From: Lycorma delicatula
Taxonomy: Eukaryota; Arthropoda; Insecta; Hemiptera; Fulgoridae
Direction: 5' to 3'
DNA length: 64,000 bases
Assembly: GCF_047948215.1 (NCBI RefSeq)
Contig: NC_134458.1
Span: 141,464,036 to 141,528,035 of the forward strand
In this document: positions 38,301-47,412 of the stretch, piece after piece
Layout: each line of letters starts with the position of its first letter
Position numbering within the stretch: position 1 is the stretch's first letter
Made by a program: the position numbers and the translations under genes
The notes under the pieces: model-generated
What the model was told of the DNA's origin: nothing
What the model saw: only the letters and a program-made list of their open reading frames with translations
Databases searched by the model: none

Positions 38301-40485
38301 ATGGTAAAAAACTGAATAATAAAAAATATTGAATAACTTATTAGGATGACTAGTTACAGAATTCACATAGCTTGAAGTAATGGAATGTCTGCCAAATAAT
38401 TTGCAATCTTCACAAAATAGCACATCACTTTATATAACTTGGGACTGAATTTAGCTTATTCAGCCCGGAAAACCAAATTTTATGTACAAATCTTGCATGC
38501 TCATTTGCATGGCTAATATATCATACCAAATTCCGATTCTTTAAATGAATGGAAAATAAATTTTTTTTTTAAGATTGATATTTATTTCTTCAACACATAA
38601 ATAAGTCTAACGTTTAGAAGGCCTGTGCCCTGTGATTTCCTTTATGAATTAATTTAACACATACCTTTTAATTATAAAATAGATTTACTATATATAAATA
38701 TTATATCATACTTGAATTGAAGAGTAAGATAAATAATTGTTGATGGTTAAGATCCTACATTATGAATGAATGGTCTGAAGTGAACAATACAATAGATATC
38801 TAACAATTTATATTGTGATAAAAAAGAAATTACAGGGTCATAGGACTCTTACAAGAATAAAGAAGAAATAAACTTGATTTCACGTCTTAAGCAATAGTAG
38901 TAACTAATTCATAACGTATTAATAACTCAATAATGTATGTAATTTTTATGGCATATCATCAGCTGTGTAGCATTTTAATGGTAAACCAGTCATCAGGCTG
39001 GTGGTGATCATCCAATCATAAATGCATTTATATTAATATTTTTACTGTATTACCAAGAATTTTATCTTATTTTTATGGGCTCTTAATAACAAAGATTGGA
39101 ATAATTCCCTTTTGTTTATTAGAATTAATGATCAATTTATTCAACTAGATGGAACATTCAACTATAACAACAAAAAATTAACAAACATTAATTGGTACTC
39201 AAATGAGAAAAGGTATTATTATAAATAATACCTTTTTTTATTCTGTATGTAATTAAAACTGATTATCATTATAAGTTATCACCCTTGAACCTACTTGAGA
39301 ATTAAATATATTGATACAGTAAAACCTATGATATATTCTAAATAATTCAAACAGATTGCCTGTTTCAGTTGCATGAAATTTCTTATACTTGGGTATACAA
39401 AAGTTGATTCGTGCAAATAGCTCTGATAGACATATCAACCACCATAAAGAGTGGTCGTATCATTGAGAAGATTCTGCAAATGAATTCTGGTTAGGCTAGT
39501 TCCATACGCTACAAATTTCCATACCCCATTCTTAAATACATGTTTCAAACTGTGTAGAGAAGTATAAAAAAAGGAATACATAAATAAGAAATAAATACAT
39601 TATTTCTTTCAATAGTAATACATATATACGTTTTTTAGATGCCATTAAGTAACCTGATATGAGACAAATCAAATAATAAAAGTAATCCATGCCTGCCATA
39701 ATTAATGGAATGAAGATGTGATTTTAAAAGCTTATAGCATTGTTGGAAATTAATGTGTTGCATAATAATCATCATACTTTTATTATAAAGAGAGAGCTTT
39801 TAGTGGAGGGGACTGGAAAGCTGAATGTTCCATTATCTATAACAGTTGTTTTGAATTATTCAAATTCAAAACAAACTACTGCACTTTTTTTATAACAAAA
39901 TAAAATGACTAATTTTTACCTGCAACAATAGAAATAAATTTATGACAGAAAAGAATATTTTTTTTTTTAATTTCTTTAGAACAAAACACGGCATTATTTA
40001 TAATATATACATTACACCTTGGTTGGTAGTGTAACATTTAATAAAAACATATTAATCTGTTTCTACTTCACTTAAAGGAAGGATGTTTAGATAAAAAATG
40101 TTTGTTAAAATCAATACTGTTAATGAATATTTATAAGCATAGAGTTTATGGTTGATAAAATAACTATATGAACTATTAGACAAACTTTTACTTCTAATTT
40201 TTACTCTAAATAATTCAATCATTTTTATTTTTGAGGCATGATTTAAATCCAGCTACTGGAAAATACCCTATACCATATCTTGGACATCGACCTGGTGGTG
40301 CAACTGATGCAAAACTAACCAACTCTGCATTAATAAAATCGTTACAATTTGTTGCTGTCAGTGGGCCCACAACAGGAACAGATTTACCGGTATTTAAATG
40401 GAGCACAAGTGATTTTAAAGATACTGTTCCACATACTGGACAACCTGATGAATGGAATTTTAAACCAATAATCTCGCCATGGTAA
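17055..40485 (+). CDS. Phospholipase B-like protein, right paralog (complete, 9 coding exons)
   Basis: Join of 17055-17275, 17854-18100, 23399-23493, 26283-26441, 27356-27581, 28707-28846, 30001-30180, 33399-33569 and 40236-40485. All junctions are GT-AG and the frame is open throughout, giving 562 residues, the usual size for the PLBD/lama family (Phospholip_B). Residues ~3-22 are a hydrophobic signal peptide, fitting secretion or lysosomal targeting. Several N-glycosylation sequons are present (NLT, NET). Cys219 in EGHCSA is the predicted nucleophile exposed by autoproteolysis in this Ntn-hydrolase family, with His236 (AHNTW) 17 residues later. YNSGTYNNQW is also conserved. The natural substrate in insects is not established; lipase or amidase activity is inferred from the family. 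It lies head-to-tail with a paralog at 1296-7746. Intron 2 holds an antisense R1-like element and intron 8 a BEL/Pao remnant. Confidence 0.93.
17276..17853 (+). other. Intron 1 of the right PLB-like gene
   Basis: GTAATG donor, TATTATATTTTAG acceptor. AT-rich; an 83-codon frame inside (17426-17677) has no recognised similarity. Confidence 0.85.
17854..18100 (+). CDS. Right PLB-like gene, exon 2
   Basis: Completes GW at the splice, then NIIKTWTNPNMDSNETSYYV, GLDEGSLG, AQYWFNTVRTFC and ESEYWWQ. Acceptor TTTTAG, donor GTATGT at 18101, ends in phase 0. The Asn-Glu-Thr sequon is a likely glycosylation site. Confidence 0.9.
18966..18979. repeat. Target-site duplication, left copy (R1-like element)
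   Basis: TTAGCTCTAACACA here is identical to 23150-23163; together they bracket the R1-like element exactly. Confidence 0.9.
19300..19880 (-). other. 3' UTR of the R1-like element
   Basis: GC-rich sequence downstream of the last recognisable ORF2 codons (minus strand). An 89-codon frame at 19434-19703 has no recognisable domain. The remaining UTR continues to the element end at 18980. Confidence 0.55.
19885..22854 (-). pseudogene. R1-like ORF2: APE endonuclease and reverse transcriptase (broken)
   Basis: Starts at ATG 22854 (MVRFGQLNAQ), overlapping the ORF1 stop. The endonuclease part shows LLLQHPYV, GVDANAKSLLWH, TNIDVTIG and CESDHRLIVFDW. The RT part shows RNKAPGYDGI, SSYRPLTLL, DDQYGFRSGKST, SKGCPQGIVLGPL and, at 20830-20841, YAND where active RTs have YADD. 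The C-terminal finger FCPDCRVDDTVDHVLHIC is present. Damage: in-frame stops near 21934 and 21905, frameshifts near 21590, 21140, 20500 and 20310. The YADD-to-YAND change replaces a catalytic Asp, so this copy cannot have encoded a working RT even before the frameshifts, unless the change came later. Confidence 0.88.
22847..23149 (-). pseudogene. R1-like ORF1 C-terminal fragment (gag-like)
   Basis: About 100 codons in two frames: SSALLLKVVQEDLDYLVDF then, shifted, a cysteine/histidine segment CVNCKRLRKNHRH...KEC resembling a zinc knuckle, ending SLDG-stop at 22849-22847. The stop overlaps the ORF2 start (GATGGTTAG). The N-terminal part is missing because the insertion is 5'-truncated at 23149. 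Confidence 0.7.
23150..23163. repeat. Target-site duplication, right copy (R1-like element)
   Basis: Second copy of TTAGCTCTAACACA, identical to 18966-18979. Confidence 0.9.
23399..23493 (+). CDS. Right PLB-like gene, exon 3
   Basis: Acceptor CCTTACAG, donor GTAAGT at 23494. Encodes VNLVYQQLKGFVAGYNIF then SEPNLTYEDI. Ends in phase 2 and joins exon 4 to give ...EDILFMNLAGDLEDL, matching the family. Confidence 0.9.
23494..26282 (+). other. Intron 3 of the right PLB-like gene
   Basis: 2.8 kb of AT-rich sequence. Contains a 121-codon frame at 24865-25230 and an exon-like open stretch at 25457-25605, neither with recognisable similarity. No transposon recognised. Confidence 0.8.
26283..26441 (+). 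CDS. Right PLB-like gene, exon 4 (catalytic cysteine)
   Basis: Encodes LFMNLAGDLEDLVDKF, FDEGHCSAIIKLLP and DLYVAHNTWS. The TGT for the predicted nucleophile Cys219 is at 26374-26376. In the family, cleavage before this Cys generates the active N-terminal residue. Donor GTAAGG at 26442, phase 2. Confidence 0.92.
26442..27355 (+). other. Intron 4 of the right PLB-like gene
   Basis: Contains an antisense mariner transposase remnant (26540-26900). The rest is AT-rich with nothing recognised. Acceptor TTCTTTATAG. Confidence 0.8.
26540..26900 (-). pseudogene. mariner transposase C-terminal remnant
   Basis: On the minus strand: FWLLHYDNTPGPC (the conserved H-D-N-A-P type motif), then HHLLYSPYQNPTDLFLIFKI (decayed YSPDLAPxDFFLFPKL), FAECPER, and EVEGHWEKCV with FFEGYY at the end. 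Stop codons interrupt it. No terminal repeats found. Confidence 0.75.
27356..27581 (+). CDS. Right PLB-like gene, exon 5
   Basis: Encodes RYNTMIRVLKLYELQY, SFSSYPGVIHSIDDFY and SGLAVQETTIGN, ending NGT in phase 0 at the donor GTAAGG. SSYPG and GLAVQETT are family-conserved. Confidence 0.92.
27582..28706 (+). other. Intron 5 of the right PLB-like gene, with TG-rich repeat
   Basis: Just after the donor there is a TG/CA-rich simple-repeat tract at about 27611-27715, including an uninterrupted (TG)n at 27643-27660. The rest is AT-rich. Acceptor TTTTTTTTTACAG. Confidence 0.85.
28707..28846 (+). CDS. Right PLB-like gene, exon 6
   Basis: Encodes VFEFIRIMVANRLGSDGKSW, then FSQYNSGTYNNQWMVVDYN and TPG. 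YNSGTYNNQW is one of the best conserved family motifs. Donor GTTAGT at 28847, phase 2. Confidence 0.92.
28847..30000 (+). other. Intron 6 of the right PLB-like gene
   Basis: AT-rich. TGCCACTGTAAGCA occurs twice (29155 and 29500 areas), with no further structure that I could define. Acceptor GTTTTATTAG. Confidence 0.8.
30001..30180 (+). CDS. Right PLB-like gene, exon 7
   Basis: Encodes GKPPKTGLLWILEQIPGH, YWPSYNIPFYKDVF and KYGKW (split Trp). 180 nt, same length and phases as the left paralog exon at 1296-1475. Confidence 0.93.
30181..33398 (+). other. Intron 7 of the right PLB-like gene
   Basis: 3.2 kb AT-rich intron with a short (AT)n at about 32856-32880. Short frames at 31737-31973, 32279-32470 and 32334-32522 have no recognised similarity. 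Acceptor TGTTATAG. Confidence 0.8.
33399..33569 (+). CDS. Right PLB-like gene, exon 8
   Basis: Encodes FSYEGAPRAKIMKRDHKK, SLMSFMRSNNY and CTPPYSASNAIAAR (split Arg). 171 nt, phase 2 both ends, as in the left paralog. Confidence 0.93.
33760..34000 (+). pseudogene. mariner-like element, 5' end fragment
   Basis: An ATG near 33900 opens MNRKIDVAANCEIHGVIRFL, then NHQNVSFSE, resembling the N-terminal HTH start of arthropod mariner transposases. The less AT-rich 140 bases upstream look like the 5' end of the element. The frame breaks within about 35 codons and no 3' part was seen. Confidence 0.5.
34340..35490 (-). pseudogene. BEL/Pao retrotransposon: zinc knuckle and protease region (broken)
   Basis: Minus strand, right to left: a poly-IY stretch translated from an (AT)n array, a knuckle-like KCYFNCFHPDHFVKDC at about 35225, then ITCRILFESSSQANLCIAKL, LVHKLGL and LTPIRGRLQHFEGQC. 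The latter fit the BEL/Pao aspartic protease domain (LDSGSQAN-type), with Asp-Ser-Gly changed to Glu-Ser-Ser. Downstream text to 34340 is only weakly readable. The gag part of what is probably the same element is at 37758-38289. Confidence 0.65.
35284..35330. repeat. (AT)n microsatellite
   Basis: Uninterrupted AT dinucleotide array inside the BEL/Pao remnant. Confidence 0.95.
35940..37060 (+). pseudogene. DDE_3 (IS630/Tc1-like) transposase remnant
   Basis: Plus-strand fragments in order: CEFFENESKSIL and STAAALKISKNTIFNIIKE (HTH, ~36050-36190), then IIVMHNASYHSVQSDKAPN (the catalytic D-N-A-x-Y-H block with the Asp changed, ~36570-36630). Next HEDWLVSRG, IVKESDHKVIQLPSYHCHFN and AIEIVQSHIKRYI (~36745-36850; normally P-Y-H-x-x-x-N-P-I-E). 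Frameshifts and stops separate the pieces. It interrupts the BEL/Pao remnant, in the opposite orientation. Exact ends not found. Confidence 0.7.
37758..38289 (-). pseudogene. BEL/Pao retrotransposon gag region (broken)
   Basis: Minus strand from 38289: a helical N-terminal part (DITWAQTYVNNFNHYI, HELSQKYDGG), then after a frameshift near 38025 IQLPPIKLPSFDGNIHEWQ, FNDLVNSRSDLSDIKKLHYL and STLKGTAFDII. LPPIKLPxFxGxxxEW...F..LV followed by K..YL...L.G.A is the DUF1759-type gag signature of BEL/Pao elements. No LTRs identified. Confidence 0.75.
38290..39454. other. Intron 8, region without recognised elements
   Basis: Possibly the 5' part of the BEL/Pao element, but no LTR pair could be identified. 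A 61-codon minus-strand frame at 39253-39438 is unassigned. Confidence 0.4.
39455..39940 (+). repeat. Dispersed repeat, copy 1 (matches 51660-52200)
   Basis: Shares long similarity with 51660-52200 in direct orientation. Landmarks are GAAGATGTGATTTTAAAA, AATTAATGTGTTGCATAATA, CATACTTTTATTATAAAGAG and AGAGAGCTTTTAGTGGAG, then GGACTGGAAAG. No coding capacity seen. Confidence 0.8.
40236..40485 (+). CDS. Right PLB-like gene, exon 9 (terminal)
   Basis: Encodes RHDLNPATGKYPIPYLGHRP, GGATDAKLTNS, FVAVSGPTTGTDLPVFKWST, PDEWNFKPIISPW and stop TAA at 40483-40485. The pattern matches the PLB-like C terminus and the left paralog terminal exon (7488-7746), which is 9 nt longer. Confidence 0.93.
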
Positions 40486-40644
40486 AATGAAGAATGTTGT
40501 ACATAATGTAATAACCAATTAAGATATTTAATTTAATATTCATTTACTTTGATGACTGTCAGTGAAAATATGTAAGACATGTAGACATAGATAATTATTA
40601 CATACTATAAAGCTTTATGTTATATATGGTTATTTCTAACCCCA

Positions 40645-40650
40645 AATAAA
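40645..40650 (+). terminator. Candidate poly(A) signal of the right PLB-like gene
   Basis: AATAAA 160 bases after the stop codon, in an otherwise featureless AT-rich 3' flank. Plausible, but AATAAA is common here by chance. Confidence 0.45.
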
Positions 40651-41219
40651 ATTAATTATTGTTAATTTTATAGTATCTTTTCTTTTTTTATGTTTAAATC
40701 TGTATGCTTAATACTAGTAAACCAGTACTCATTTGAACAGTAATCCCATTTTTCAGCCCAAAAAATATTCACATACACTTACTGAAACGTATATGCAAAT
40801 TAAAGTAGAAAATATTTTTTTTAATTAAAATTTTTATTGCAATTCATAATTTTATATGTAACAAATAATGGAATGAAAAAAATAATTTAATTTTTATAGT
40901 TATGTAATAAGATGAAACATTTACTCCTGCAGTTAGTAGTGGTTAAATTGCACATCATATTTTTCTATACATTCCTAAATATAGTTTAATACATGCTACT
41001 AAGGACAGTAAATTTTTTTTTAAATTAATAAATAATATAGTCTTCTTGATCAAACATATTTTTTTCAAAAATCAAAGTCTAAGTTAAAGTTTGTAGCCAT
41101 TTTCATTGATTTGTGTTAATATTTTTCTCATTGTTGTTGTTAATGGTAAGCAAATTAATTAGGATATTTAACATTATGTGACTATGCTACCTTTGGAATA
41201 TTTCGGAAGTTTCCAGATA
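40651..41219. other. Downstream flank, nothing recognised
   Basis: AT-rich sequence after the right PLB-like gene. No open frame or repeat recognised. Confidence 0.5.
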
Positions 41220-41480
41220 TATCTTGCAGTTCCTGGATTCACGATCCATAGGCAGCCGCATCCCTTGATCGTGACGTAATTTTGTAGACTCAAGCCATTC
41301 ATACCCGAAACGTGTGGTTAATTTATACCTAACTGCCAAAGAATACCGGTGTCCACGATCTAGTATTCAAATCACAATAAAGGCAACTGCCTTTGTTAGG
41401 GTTAACTCTCGACTACGTAATCAGCTGATTTACTATAAAAAGTTTTACCACTAGATCAACTCGGCGGGTTAGAAAGTGGT
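41220..41480 (-). repeat. tRNA-derived SINE, copy 2
   Basis: Minus strand from 41480: CCGCCGAGTTGATCTAGTGG (A-box like), AAATCAGCTGATTACGTAGT, AAAGGCAGTTGCC and ATTTGAATACTAGATCGTGG, in the same order as the copy at 8488-8770. The B-box position is degenerate and the 3' part diverges, so this copy is older or from a sister subfamily. Confidence 0.7.
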
Positions 41481-43504
41481 CCAGACTGTATTAGCCTTGA
41501 ATCAGCTGTTCCTGTAGTACATCTTTACCAATGTTCACATTATTTTCCCAACGAATATAGGTAGGCGAATTTCGCCTTCGCCAGAGTACCTTATGTCCCT
41601 AATATATTACGTCTCAATAGCTATTCATAAATCTACTTGAGTAAAAAAAAGGTTGTCTTTGATGTTGTTTTAACTAGGCATAGTTTTAGTTGTATATTTA
41701 CCTATTTGATCGTGGATAGTGACATTAATCATGATTATTTTTACTTCAAAAAATCATTGACACCACGAAATCGAACATGTTAAACAGAACGTATGCTATA
41801 AATCATCATAAATCTTTTACTTACTTGATGTCAATAAAATATAATTTGTAATCGAAATAACAATTTTAAAAAAATTATTACAAAATATTATGATCATGAT
41901 GCTAATAGTAATGTAAAAATTAACTTATTAGAAATCCAGCGACTTACCGTAATTCCAAAATTAATCACATTATAATATTACGCAATTTTCAAATTTGTTT
42001 TATAAACAATTTTTTCTACACTCACTAAATTAACATATTATCTAACACCATATTTAATCTCTTTTCAACTTGCACTGTTTCTTCAATTCCACTGAATATC
42101 CTACTCTTTAACATCACTGTCCTCCAAGGAACTGTCAGAACTAAGTTTCTTGTAATTTTACAATAAAATGCTCAGAAATTTTGTCTAACGTTGGTTCAAG
42201 TTTCAAATAATTTATTTCACAGTTTTGCAAACTGCCTTCCAGAAGTTTACATTTATTTCTCTAATATTTTTTTTCTAAATATTGAGAACTACTCGAATCT
42301 GATTTTTATAATCCTCTTTCCCCAATTTTACCGGTTTTTTCTAACATTATGGGTTTATGTTTACACTGCAATAAATTAAATTTACGAACAATTCAAATAA
42401 AATTAACTAAAAATTAGCTTTTCTTTAACGACACTAACATTATTTATAAACTTATTAAATAACAGCTGCGAACAGAGGTCAATTATGTAAGTATTAAATC
42501 CAATTAATGGTTATACAAAAAATATAATGTATATAATGTACATAATGTTTTCAGAAAAGTACATAAACCTACGTTTTACGTTCGGAGTTCTGGTCTCAAC
42601 TGACAAATTAATTATCCCCACCACAAACTATTTTTGCGATGCTACGGTACATCTAAATCCTAACTTTGTTCATAGGAACGTACGTGTGTGTCGCGCTATT
42701 TTTGGCCTTCTATAATTTTAAAAATTAATTTGACCTTATAAAAAGATGTTAATGAACTCCCATTTCTTAAAATTGAAATATATGTTTTATTGTGATTTTG
42801 TTCTATCTCCTTTTGGTTTAAAAATTTTTTGAAAGTTTTACTTCATATGTAGAGCTACCAAGAACGTTTCCATTTTTTTTTTAACCAAATCTAAAATCCA
42901 GAAAGGTTTTTTGAAAATTTTCGTTTTCTTATTCTAGCCTTTAGTTAAGGGATTGTTAGATTCACAAAAAATTTCTTAAGTAAATTTGTTAAGACTTAAC
43001 CTACATATAAATATAATTAGAAAACCTTTTCTGTTTTCTAATTTAAAGAATTAAAACAAAAACATTTTTTTGTTTTTTGGCTTTATTTTTTTTAATAAAA
43101 TTTTTGTTGTATTTTCCTTCATCAGCTAAAGGGTAGTTAAAATTAAAGTAGTTTGGCACCTGCATTATTATACTATGGACCCAAAATGAAAAGCAATCTT
43201 TTTCATTATTTATTTTTTCAATATTAATTTTTTTTTGTTACGGATCATTTTTTACGAATAAATTTTTCCTAGATTTTCCCCGGAGTAAAAAGCTCCCAAA
43301 ATCAATTATTTTAAATTTGGGAATTTTGATGCTTAAATCTTATTTTGGTGATCATCATATTTTTGAAAATCATCAAGCTAGGAAACTCATCCAATACTTA
43401 TTGACTTTTTTTGTTAAGATATTGCAAATTGTTTAAGTTTAGTCATTTATGATGTAGTTCTTGGTTATAGATAGTTTGTTGTTTGAAGTGTTGGCCAAAT
43501 GTTG
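41481..43504. other. Intergenic sequence, nothing recognised
   Basis: About 2 kb of AT-rich sequence. Short frames at 42191-42379 and 42527-42715 show no recognisable similarity. No RNA gene seen. Confidence 0.5.
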
Positions 43505-43885
43505 ATTATGTTGTTATAGAGTGCTTTTATGTGTTTATTATTTGAACCTGCAATAGAATATATTTATGTTTATGTAGACATATATAATTTACATTTGTTT
43601 GTGCAATAGAATTTATTGCATTCTGAGCAATAAATTTAATTAATATTAATTTCCTGAAGGCCATATCATAACAAGATTTTTTTTTAATTTGTGAGTTTAT
43701 TCCTTGAATCTATGTATATGTAAGTGCATGTTAGTGTTATATTTTTTGTTTTTATTTTGATCTATAATGTGTAAAAACTGATGAGTAAGTGTTGTTTTAC
43801 ATGCTTGGTATTTCATAGTGAATATTGAATTCTTTTTAATAACCTTCAGGTGAAGAACCTTGTGACAGTTACATATTCATAATTT
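43505..43885 (+). repeat. Dispersed repeat, copy 1 (ends match 55310-55530)
   Basis: Left end TATAGAGTGCTTTTATGTGT followed by TATTATTTGAA, and right end AGGTGAAGAACCT, both recur at 55315 and 55508 with the same orientation. The middle is longer here. No coding capacity recognised. Confidence 0.65.
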
Positions 43886-45747
43886 AAAAAAAAAAACAGT
43901 GATAAGGAGTTTTGATAGAAAAAGAAGAGTATAACTACATATTTGGGTTACAGCCTACCTACACAATAAATGATAATATAAAAAAAGAATGGAGCATTGA
44001 ATGTAAGACTTATGTGTTGCTGTTTTACATTTCTTTTTTGGCCTTTGTTAATCATTCAATCTCAATATAATTATGACAAACTACATCCTCTATACATCCT
44101 TTCATTACTAAACCAACCAACCCTGAATTTCCTAATTTCCAAAAATAACACCTGAATTTTCCTAATTACTCATCAGTCTAGTTCTCTGCAATATTCTGCC
44201 ATTAACATTTTTTCTTCTCCATTGTTTGTCATAAGACCTCTTAATTTTGTGTTTTACTCACATTATACACTTATATATAGTCATAAGTTAAAAAAAAAAC
44301 CATTATAGTAATAAATATATAAAAAAGTTATATCTCTATGTATATAAAAAAGTTATAAATAGTAAAAATAATTTTTTTAAATTTGTGAATGTGTGCATAC
44401 ATGCAATCTTAAATCAAGTCTGTGTGTAACTTTAAATAGAGAAAAATAATAAATCACAAAATATTATAATTTCTTAAGAACTAATTTGACCACTTGTCTA
44501 AAAGGAATCTACAGATTTTAATGTGAATACATCTGTTAATCTATTAATTAATGTCCTGGCAAATTAACTACATGCCGTCATACCAAATAGAAAGCTATTT
44601 TGCATCAAGGTAGAGGGAAATGATGTTCATGAATAGGTGAAACTGCAGTATAAACTCATTAAACTAAACTTGATAGACCAGAATTTTGGTTAATCCAGAC
44701 TAGTCCTAGCCAATTTTCTCATAATAATTGGAAAAAATAGCACTTCTGAGTACTAAATACCCAGTTTAATTATTAAAAACCAATGTTTTGGTGTAGTGTT
44801 TTGGCTGTAAATAATACACTTTTGAAATTCATTTCAAAGTAAACGCAGTCTGTAAACATTCTGTTGTCACTTATCTAATAGAAGAATAAATAATATAAAT
44901 TTATTTTAAGTTTTATCTAAATGGTCTAGTAAAGAAACCAATTAGGTTAAAATATTTTAATAATAAAACTGTAAAAAAACTAACATTAAATGTAACTTCT
45001 ATTCAAAGATATGCTGGTTTGGATCAAAAGCAGTTCCACCAAGTCCTTATAACTGGATTTTAGCTGTATCTGAACTTTCCCAAACTGACACAAAAGGTTA
45101 AGATAATTTTAAAGATTTGTGAGATTTTTTAATATTTTTGCCTATTACCTTATTATACACAGTTATATCATTATTGTTTGAAATGTTCTCTCTCTAATAA
45201 TTCTGATTACCCACATTTTATTTTATTTAATGTACCTTAACTAAAATTATCGTTACTCTTCAACTGTTTGATGTAGCTGCTGATGATGTGGGATCCTAGT
45301 TTAAATACACAGACTAAAATTTTTCTAAAGCAACCTTTTAAAAAATTTCTTAATCCTAATTACTTATAAGGCTATTAAATATTCAAAACTTTGTGAAAGT
45401 GAAAAGCCTTTTTATTCTTTTTTAAAACTTTTATCTGCATAAAGACAAAATATTTTATCTCAGAATTTCTAAGGTTTGAACAAAGAAAATGTATATAATT
45501 AATTGAGAACTAGTTCTTTCACAGACTTGATAATGATAATACGACCTCAGTTTATAACATGTTTTTTTTCTAGTAATACAGAATTTTAACCTGAATCATA
45601 ACTCATAAAATTTTACATGTTTAATATTTACCATTTCACTTATTAGTGGGATATTTCTGTCCTTTAATGTTATAACCAGATGTTCTCTTCAAAAGAAACA
45701 CTGTAGTGGAACTTTTTGAAAAAAGGTCCAATTATAAAATTATAGTT
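43886..45747. other. Intergenic sequence, nothing recognised
   Basis: AT-rich sequence with no supported gene or repeat. Confidence 0.5.
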
Positions 45748-46262
45748 AAATAATTTTAACCGCATGAGACTCAGGTTTCCTGAGCACCAGTTATCCTGAG
45801 TGAAACTTCAGAGGAAAGTAGCTACTAGGTGGTTTGATTAGTCTTTCGCCCCTATACTCAGTTCAGACGATCAATTTGCATGTGAGAATCACAGTAAACC
45901 TCCTTCAGGATATCCCCCAACTTCATCCTGGCTAGACACAGTTCACCATCTTTCGGGTTCCAACATGTACACTCTTGAATGCACCTCGTCTCACGTTACA
46001 TTGCGATTCTCGGCAGTGCAGAGACCGGCCCAGTAGGGTGAAGGCTGCGTCCGGGCTGCCGGCTGGCTTCCCCTTCACTCTCATTACGCCCACAGGATTC
46101 AACATACGCTGCCCCAACGACTTACGCACACGTTACACCCCTTGGTCCGTGTTTCAAGACGGGTTTGTTAAAATTGCGAAGCTGAAGCATCACCGATAGG
46201 TTCACATGGCAAAGGACGGAAGAACTTACCGCCAACAGCACCGCAGAAGCAGAGGCCTGAAC
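45748..46262 (-). pseudogene. 28S rRNA fragment (pseudogene)
   Basis: On the minus strand this reads as large-subunit rRNA around the D2-D3 area. It contains CCCGTCTTGAAACACGGACC, GGGCCGGTCTCTGCACTGCC, GCATTCAAGAGTGTACATGT, TTGGAACCCGAAAGATGGTG, GAGTATAGGGGCGAAAGACT and AATCAAACCACCTAGTAGCT. It has many differences from the insect consensus (for example a shortened stretch after the GGACCAAGG block and several substitutions in otherwise invariant helices), it is only ~500 bases long, and it stands alone in AT-rich DNA. It is therefore a decayed rRNA insertion, not part of a functional rDNA unit. Confidence 0.9.
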
Positions 46263-47361
46263 TACTTGTGATCGCCCTTTAAATCAAAATAATTTGATTT
46301 TGATTAATAATATGATTATTTATTTACAAAATAATGTTTATTATGTATAAGACTACAAATAACTCACATTTGTTCAAATTACATTAAATTACCATTACAA
46401 AAAATATAAAATCAAACTCAAAAAATCATCTAAAAGTAATTTCTTTTATTTCATTTATTTATCTTGGTGGAATTGAAATAATTTTTTTTAGAAATTAGTT
46501 AATAATACAAATTACCTACAGACTGGTTGTTTTTATTGTGTTAAAAAATGTTCTGACTTTAAAAGCCATTCCATTCTTGGCTGAAAAAAATTTCAATAAA
46601 TCTAAAAACATTTCTTTATTTTGACAAAAGAATGTTACAAACTAAAAATATTTATATAGATCTATTAAATTTTATGTCAAAATATATAAATTAATCCTTA
46701 CCTTATTAAATTATATCCAAAATTAATGTTGTATAAGGGTTCTCTGTATGATCATCGCACTCTCTTTTACATCCCTTTCTTATCCTTAACTGTATCCTTT
46801 TTTTCTAGTAAAGTATCATGACAATTATGTCAGCTGACTTTCTGGTTTCTTCAGTGACGCCAATTTCTGTCATCTAGCAGCCAGCAGGCCTGTCCCATCT
46901 ATAATGAGTCTACTTGTAAAATCCAAACTCATCAAAGATGTTTAGGTCTAATATAAAGAACATCTCCTTACTTAATGTAATCAGTATTTATGTACATAAA
47001 CAAATATATTAGAAATTAAACTTTACATTTGAACACGAACAACTAAACAAATAAGTTTGATTTTCTACACATATATGCAAGAAAGTACCACATCTTAACA
47101 AACTGAACACCATAAAATCATGCAATAACAACATACCAATGAACAACACAATTTAAATCGTATGTTTCTCAACAAAATTCTTAACACATATCTGCTAAAT
47201 AGAAAAAATGCTCACCAGTAATAAAATGTAGCTGATGCCAGTGTGAAAATAGCACCAGTCAGTGAGTGTGATCACAAAGAGACACTAAAAGTGTTTTGAA
47301 ATAAATTTTTTTAAACAATTTGGTCCAGTTTGATGTAAAAGAATTTAAATTTTATGTATAC

Positions 47362-47412
<51 letters not shown>

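Larger units (their letters stand above)
33570..40235 (+). other. Intron 8 of the right PLB-like gene (transposon-rich)
   Basis: The longest intron, 6.7 kb. From the left it holds a mariner N-terminal fragment (about 33760-34000) and parts of a minus-strand BEL/Pao element (34340-35490 and 37758-38290) separated by a plus-strand DDE_3 transposase remnant. A dispersed repeat at 39455-39940 is shared with 51660-52200. Acceptor TATTTTTGAG. Confidence 0.8.

Noticed and set aside
45932..46199. Two overlapping open frames (65 and 74 codons) at 45.9-46.2 kb
   Set aside because: They are translations of a 28S rRNA fragment, not protein genes.
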